Assembly (NCBI GenBank): GCA_030599405.1
Contig: JAUVOB010000038.1
Span: 1 to 8,308, forward strand
Length of the DNA: 8,308 bases
From: Chloroflexota bacterium
GTDB taxonomy: Bacteria > Chloroflexota > Anaerolineae > Promineifilales > Promineifilaceae
Direction of reading: 5' to 3'
Part shown: positions 5,849 through 8,308 of the stretch, in pieces
How positions within the stretch are numbered: position 1 is the first letter of the stretch
How the letters are laid out: each line of letters begins with the position of its first letter
The notes under the pieces: generated by a model
Databases searched by the model: none
What the model saw: only the letters and a program-made list of their open reading frames with translations
What the model was told of the DNA's origin: nothing
Made by a program: the position numbers and the translations under genes

Positions 5849-6958
5849 TTAGTAAATCTCGTTGCACGGTTTACCAATGTTCAGGGCAGCCTCTGCCTGT
5901 AAGTGTCTGATGATCTTTCTGTCTGCCGAGGCGAAAGCGTATTCTTCTAGATCGCTAAGTTTTACCCAGGTGTGATCGGCCACAGCCAAGTTCTGTGGTC
6001 TGCCTTCCCGATGCCGAGCAAGGAAAGCATGCAAGGTGATCCGAAAGTGTGAATAGGCGTGCTTCACAACGACCAGGCAACGATTCACCTCAATGTCGAT
6101 GCCCAATTCTTCTGAGATCTCGCGACGAAGCGTCTCCTGAAGTCTCTCGCCCTCCTCTTGTTTGCCACCTGGAAATTCCCATAGGCCACCAAGCATGCTA
6201 TTTGCCGGCCGTTTGGCTATCAGGAAACAGCCGTCGTCACGACAGATGATTCCGGCCGCAACCTGAAAATGGGGTATCTCCTTCCGGCGCGGCCTTACCG
6301 GTCGCTCTAGCTGGGTACCTCGTTGCCTGGCTAGGCAAAAACTGGCCAAGGGGCAGCACCCGCACTTGGGAGCTGTTGGCAAGCACAAAGTCTGGCCAAG
6401 TTCCATTAGGGCTTGATTGAAGTCACCCGGGCGGTCAAACGAAAGGAGATCTTCAGCTAGACTCCACATCTTGCGTTTGGTCGCCAACCTGCTTATGTCG
6501 TCAGCGATATCAAATAGACGGCTTAATATCCTGATGACGTTTCCATCCACGGCCGGTATGGCTTGATTGTAGGCGATGGAGGTTATGGCGCCGGCCGTAT
6601 AGCGGCCGACTCCCTTCAGTTCCATCAGGTCATCCACTGTCCGAGGCATGTGTCCATTGTATCGGCTGGCAACCATCTCGGCCGCGGCATGAAGATTTCT
6701 CGCCCGGCTATAGTAACCTAAGCCCTCCCATAATTTGAGCACGTCGTCCAGTGACGCTTCAGCCAGAGTCTCGACGGTGGGAAATCGGTCCATCCATCGC
6801 TGGTAGTAAGGGAGAACTGTTGCGATCTGTGTTTGTTGCAGCATCACTTCAGCCACCCAGATGGCATAGGGATCCCGGTTCTCCCTCCAAGGCCACAGGG
6901 AATGCCCCCCGTCCCACCAAGATAAAAGTGCGGGAGCTACGTCGCTCAATTCAGACAT
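5849..6958 (-). CDS. mutY: A/G-specific adenine glycosylase MutY with intact C-terminal Nudix domain
   Basis: A 369-residue base excision repair enzyme that removes adenine mispaired with 8-oxoguanine. The N-terminal glycosylase (1-225) has EVMLQQTQ with catalytic Glu37, the helix-hairpin-helix LKGVGRYTAGAI (114-125) with Tyr120, catalytic Asp138 in VDGN, and an iron-sulfur cluster motif C-x6-C-x2-C-x5-C at Cys192, 199, 202 and 208. These spacings agree with the Geobacillus MutY residues by a constant offset of 6. The C-terminal domain (230-350) carries HAYSH (300-304), equivalent to the FSH loop that reads 8-oxoguanine. It also holds a canonical Nudix box, Gly265-x5-Glu271-x7-REISEELGI (279-287), which many MutY proteins have lost, so nucleotide pyrophosphatase activity is conceivable. 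The ATG at 6956-6958 has no clear ribosome binding site. No separate promoter is visible in the 59 bases upstream, which hold a terminator-like hairpin. Confidence 0.96.
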   Translation of the reverse strand: MSELSDVAPALLSWWDGGHSLWPWRENRDPYAIWVAEVMLQQTQIATVLPYYQRWMDRFPTVETLAEASLDDVLKLWEGLGYYSRARNLHAAAEMVASRYNGHMPRTVDDLMELKGVGRYTAGAITSIAYNQAIPAVDGNVIRILSRLFDIADDISRLATKRKMWSLAEDLLSFDRPGDFNQALMELGQTLCLPTAPKCGCCPLASFCLARQRGTQLERPVRPRRKEIPHFQVAAGIICRDDGCFLIAKRPANSMLGGLWEFPGGKQEEGERLQETLRREISEELGIDIEVNRCLVVVKHAYSHFRITLHAFLARHREGRPQNLAVADHTWVKLSDLEEYAFASADRKIIRHLQAEAALNIGKPCNEIY

Positions 6959-6978
6959 GGTCTTGTCATGATTGAGAA

Positions 6979-7012
6979 AAGTGACGGTAACCTATTGAGG
7001 TGACTGTCACCT
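6979..7012 (-). terminator. Terminator-like hairpin built of two related 16-base repeats
   Basis: Five bases past the stop codon of the metallo-hydrolase gene, two 15-base arms (7012-6998 and 6993-6979 on the minus strand) pair at 13 of 15 positions, one pair being G-U, around a CAAT loop. The run continues as CTTTTCTC, giving a Rho-independent terminator shape. Read another way, GTGACGGTAACCTATT (6981-6996) and GTGACTGTCACCTATT (7000-7015) are direct repeats with two mismatches at a 19-base period, and AGGTGACTGTCACCT (6998-7012) is a perfect odd palindrome. The element could thus be a terminator, a pair of operators before mutY, or a dispersed intergenic repeat. Confidence 0.5.
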
Positions 7013-7017
7013 ATTTT

Positions 7018-8022
7018 CTAGCAACGCCGGTACTGGATCACAGGGGCTGGTTCGTTCTCAATCTGCTCAAGATTGGTGGCCACCAACTCGCCGTGCTGGT
7101 AAAGGTACTCAACGTGAGCGCCAGCCTCTTCCAGGGCCAATAATATGTGATAGCTACTCACCTGACCGAATAGCTCCTGGCTAACTTCAGCCGTCGTCTT
7201 CGGCTCCTTGCAGATCTCAAGTACCTGGGCCAGGCGATCCTCGTGGACCTGCTTGATCTCCTCGATCCTGCCCTTGAAATCGGGCATCGGATCTTCATGT
7301 CCACCTAGGGCTAGGCTCACCCCATCCAAGGCGGCGATTTTATCCAGCGAAGCTAGGAAATGGCCCAAGCCCATGTTATTGGTAATGCTCTCTGGCGCCT
7401 GGTGGGGCGTTGTGAATGACAATACATGATCAGCCGTTATAAGGACGTCGTCGATGAGCAGGCAGACCTGGCCCGGACAGTGACCGGGTACGTGGTGGAT
7501 GCCGATCCCATCTGGTCTTAACTTCCCCTCCCCAAGAAGAAAATCCACTTCTGTAGACCGATAAACTCCCTTGGCGAACAGATACATGGACATCAAATTT
7601 TGTCTGCTTTCGGAGGGTACACCCGCTCGTTGTAAGAAGGTATCTAGCAGTCTGGAGGCAACGAGTACTCGCTCTTCGTAATGAGAGAGCACCCGGCGAT
7701 CCAAGGAATGCACGGCTATTGGTGCATCGGAGTATTGGCGCACGAATGGCAGGCCGCCGAAATGGTCGATGTGCCCGTGAGTAATGAATACGGCGTCCAT
7801 GTCGGATAAGTGGAATGGCTGCCCGTATTTTTCGCTTAATGCCTCCAAACCATCGAGTAAGTCCTGATTGGACTTATCCATGCCTGATCCGCAGTCGATT
7901 AATACCTTTGAGTCACCATCGCCGATCACATAAATGTTAGCCACGAGACCGGGAAAGGCACGAACCGGGAAAGTGTAAATCACGCGGCCGGCCGAGGTCA
8001 GAAAACTATCGATATCGTTCAT
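7018..8022 (-). CDS. Metallo-beta-lactamase-fold hydrolase with LACTB2-like C-terminal winged helix
   Basis: A 334-residue soluble enzyme with the full zinc-ligand set of the fold: THGHIDH (His82, His84, Asp86, His87), His181 in GHCPGQ, Asp198 in ITADHV, and His242 in LGGHEDP. LIDCGSG (41-47) is the usual strand-turn before the active site. Residues 110-165 form a helical insertion. The C-terminal part (255-320), from VHEDRLAQVLEI through TAEVSQELFG to HILLALEEAGAHVEYLYQHGE, looks like the winged helix of LACTB2-type proteins, some of which act on RNA or thioesters. The substrate here cannot be told from sequence. The ATG at 8020-8022 overlaps the stop of a four-codon ORF that has the better ribosome binding site. 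It runs co-directionally into mutY but is separated from it by a terminator-like hairpin. Confidence 0.92.
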   Translation of the reverse strand: MNDIDSFLTSAGRVIYTFPVRAFPGLVANIYVIGDGDSKVLIDCGSGMDKSNQDLLDGLEALSEKYGQPFHLSDMDAVFITHGHIDHFGGLPFVRQYSDAPIAVHSLDRRVLSHYEERVLVASRLLDTFLQRAGVPSESRQNLMSMYLFAKGVYRSTEVDFLLGEGKLRPDGIGIHHVPGHCPGQVCLLIDDVLITADHVLSFTTPHQAPESITNNMGLGHFLASLDKIAALDGVSLALGGHEDPMPDFKGRIEEIKQVHEDRLAQVLEICKEPKTTAEVSQELFGQVSSYHILLALEEAGAHVEYLYQHGELVATNLEQIENEPAPVIQYRRC

Positions 8023-8033
8023 TCTCGCGTCAT
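8019..8033 (-). CDS. Possible four-codon leader ORF (Met-Thr-Arg-Glu) coupled to the metallo-hydrolase
   Basis: On the minus strand ATG ACG CGA GAA TGA begins at 8033, with GGAGGAAG (8042-8049) 8 bases before it, an ideal distance. Its TGA overlaps the ATG of the hydrolase gene as ATGA. The same Shine-Dalgarno is about 19 bases from the hydrolase start, too far for normal use. Either ribosomes translate this tiny ORF and re-initiate, or the hydrolase start uses a weaker site. Only the arrangement is seen; expression is unproven. Confidence 0.35.
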   Translation of the reverse strand: MTRE

Positions 8034-8060
8034 TTTAGGCGCTTCCTCCGGTGCGGAGCA

Positions 8061-8089
8061 TTTATATTGTCAATGTTTCGGTCAGAGAA
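8061..8089 (-). promoter_or_regulatory. Weak candidate promoter of the metallo-hydrolase gene
   Basis: TATAAA (8061-8066) on the minus strand is a good -10 candidate. The hexamer 17 bases upstream is TTCTCT (8084-8089), a poor -35 match. TTGACA occurs at 8068-8073 but is too close to serve that -10 box, and there is no -10 box at proper distance from it. The assignment is tentative. Confidence 0.25.
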
Positions 8090-8109
8090 TAAATTAACGG
8101 CCAGCAATT

Positions 8110-8187
8110 AGCGACCCAAGGTCAACGAAGTCGACCCAACCACCTACTAGCGATCCAAGGTCATCGCAGTTGAGCCAACCAGCTACT
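8110..8187. repeat. Two tandem 39-base degenerate direct repeats
   Basis: Copies at 8110-8148 and 8149-8187 abut without gap and match at 33 of 39 positions; both begin AGCGA(C/T)CCAAGGTCA and end CTACT. A third copy starts at 8188 (AGCGACCAG) but breaks off after a few bases. The stretch has no open frame of note. It forms part of the noncoding region 8034-8255 together with the 7-base repeats that follow. Confidence 0.6.
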
Positions 8188-8194
8188 AGCGACC

Positions 8195-8213
8195 AGCTTC
8201 AGACGACGAAGCT
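8195..8213. repeat. Short inverted repeat in the intergenic repeat region
   Basis: AGCTTC and GAAGCT are perfect 6-base arms around AGACGAC. It lies between the 39-base and 7-base repeats. On the plus strand it is followed by TTG, so a terminator role is doubtful. Confidence 0.3.
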
Positions 8214-8225
8214 TTGTCAAGCACC

Positions 8226-8253
8226 TGCTACTTGCTACTTGCTACATGCCACT
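8226..8253. repeat. 7-base tandem repeat TGCTACT, four units
   Basis: Two exact TGCTACT units are followed by TGCTACA and TGCCACT. Such heptad runs are common slippage-prone sequence in intergenic DNA. They lie immediately before the possible gene end at 8256. Confidence 0.55.
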
Positions 8254-8255
8254 TC

Positions 8256-8308
8256 CTATGTTACCTCTGGTAATTCCTCTAAATATTTCTCGTATAAACC
8301 CTTTTCTA
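8256..8308 (-). CDS. Possible C-terminal tail of a gene entering from the right edge
   Basis: On the minus strand one frame reads Glu-Lys-Gly-Leu-Tyr-Glu-Lys-Tyr-Leu-Glu-Glu-Leu-Pro-Glu-Val-Thr and then TAG at 8256-8258. The residues form a plausible amphipathic helix end, and the direction matches all other genes. Sixteen codons are too few to be sure, and no family can be named. Confidence 0.3.
   Translation of the reverse strand, partial: EKGLYEKYLEELPEVT

Noticed and set aside
8068..8073. TTGACA as the -35 box of the metallo-hydrolase gene
   Set aside because: It lies one base upstream of the TATAAA box, and the sequence 17 bases downstream is the Shine-Dalgarno region with no -10 match.
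8110..8253. CRISPR array
   Set aside because: The repeats abut without unique spacers, there are only two full copies, and no cas gene is in view.

Overview
The window looks like a bacterial chromosome of roughly balanced base composition. All supported genes lie on the minus strand, so transcription runs from high to low coordinates. The mix of a SARP/BTAD regulator, an eCIS-type AAA+ ATPase with a DUF4157 protein, a MutY with an intact Nudix domain and short repeats in an intergenic stretch is what I would expect from a Chloroflexota (Anaerolineae-like) genome. That assignment is an inference from gene style, not from a marker gene; a cyanobacterial or other environmental lineage is possible.

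Left half (1-4400): four co-directional genes that look like one end of an extracellular contractile injection system (eCIS) locus. In transcription order they are a small conserved protein of about 87-127 residues, a 740-residue protein with two AAA+ modules (eCIS-type ATPase), a 400-residue protein of unknown function that starts at GTG inside the end of the ATPase gene, and a DUF4157 protein with an HELTH metalloprotease-like motif, cut by the left edge. The first two overlap by 4 bases and the second and third by 17, so this is a tightly coupled operon. The last two proteins share a short N-terminal Gly-Asn-x-x-Val-Gln-Arg motif. No sheath, tube or baseplate gene is in view; if present they lie to the left of position 1 or elsewhere.

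Middle (4400-5850): upstream of the operon is a SARP-family activator gene (OmpR-type winged helix plus BTAD domain). Between it and the operon sits a textbook-like SARP promoter: two perfect 9-base direct repeats with an 11-base period, the downstream copy 8 bases from a TACAAT -10 box, with no recognisable -35 box. The most interesting reading of the window is therefore a local circuit in which the SARP protein switches on the eCIS-associated operon. A perfect 20-base palindrome lies between this promoter and the likely start codon of the first operon gene.

Right half (5849-8308): two housekeeping-like genes, mutY (A/G-specific adenine glycosylase, carrying a canonical Nudix box) and a metallo-beta-lactamase-fold hydrolase with a LACTB2-like C-terminal winged helix. 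A 15-base-arm hairpin with a T-tract separates them. Upstream of the hydrolase gene are a possible four-codon leader ORF and, further out, a stretch of degenerate direct repeats. The last 53 bases may hold the tail of another minus-strand gene.
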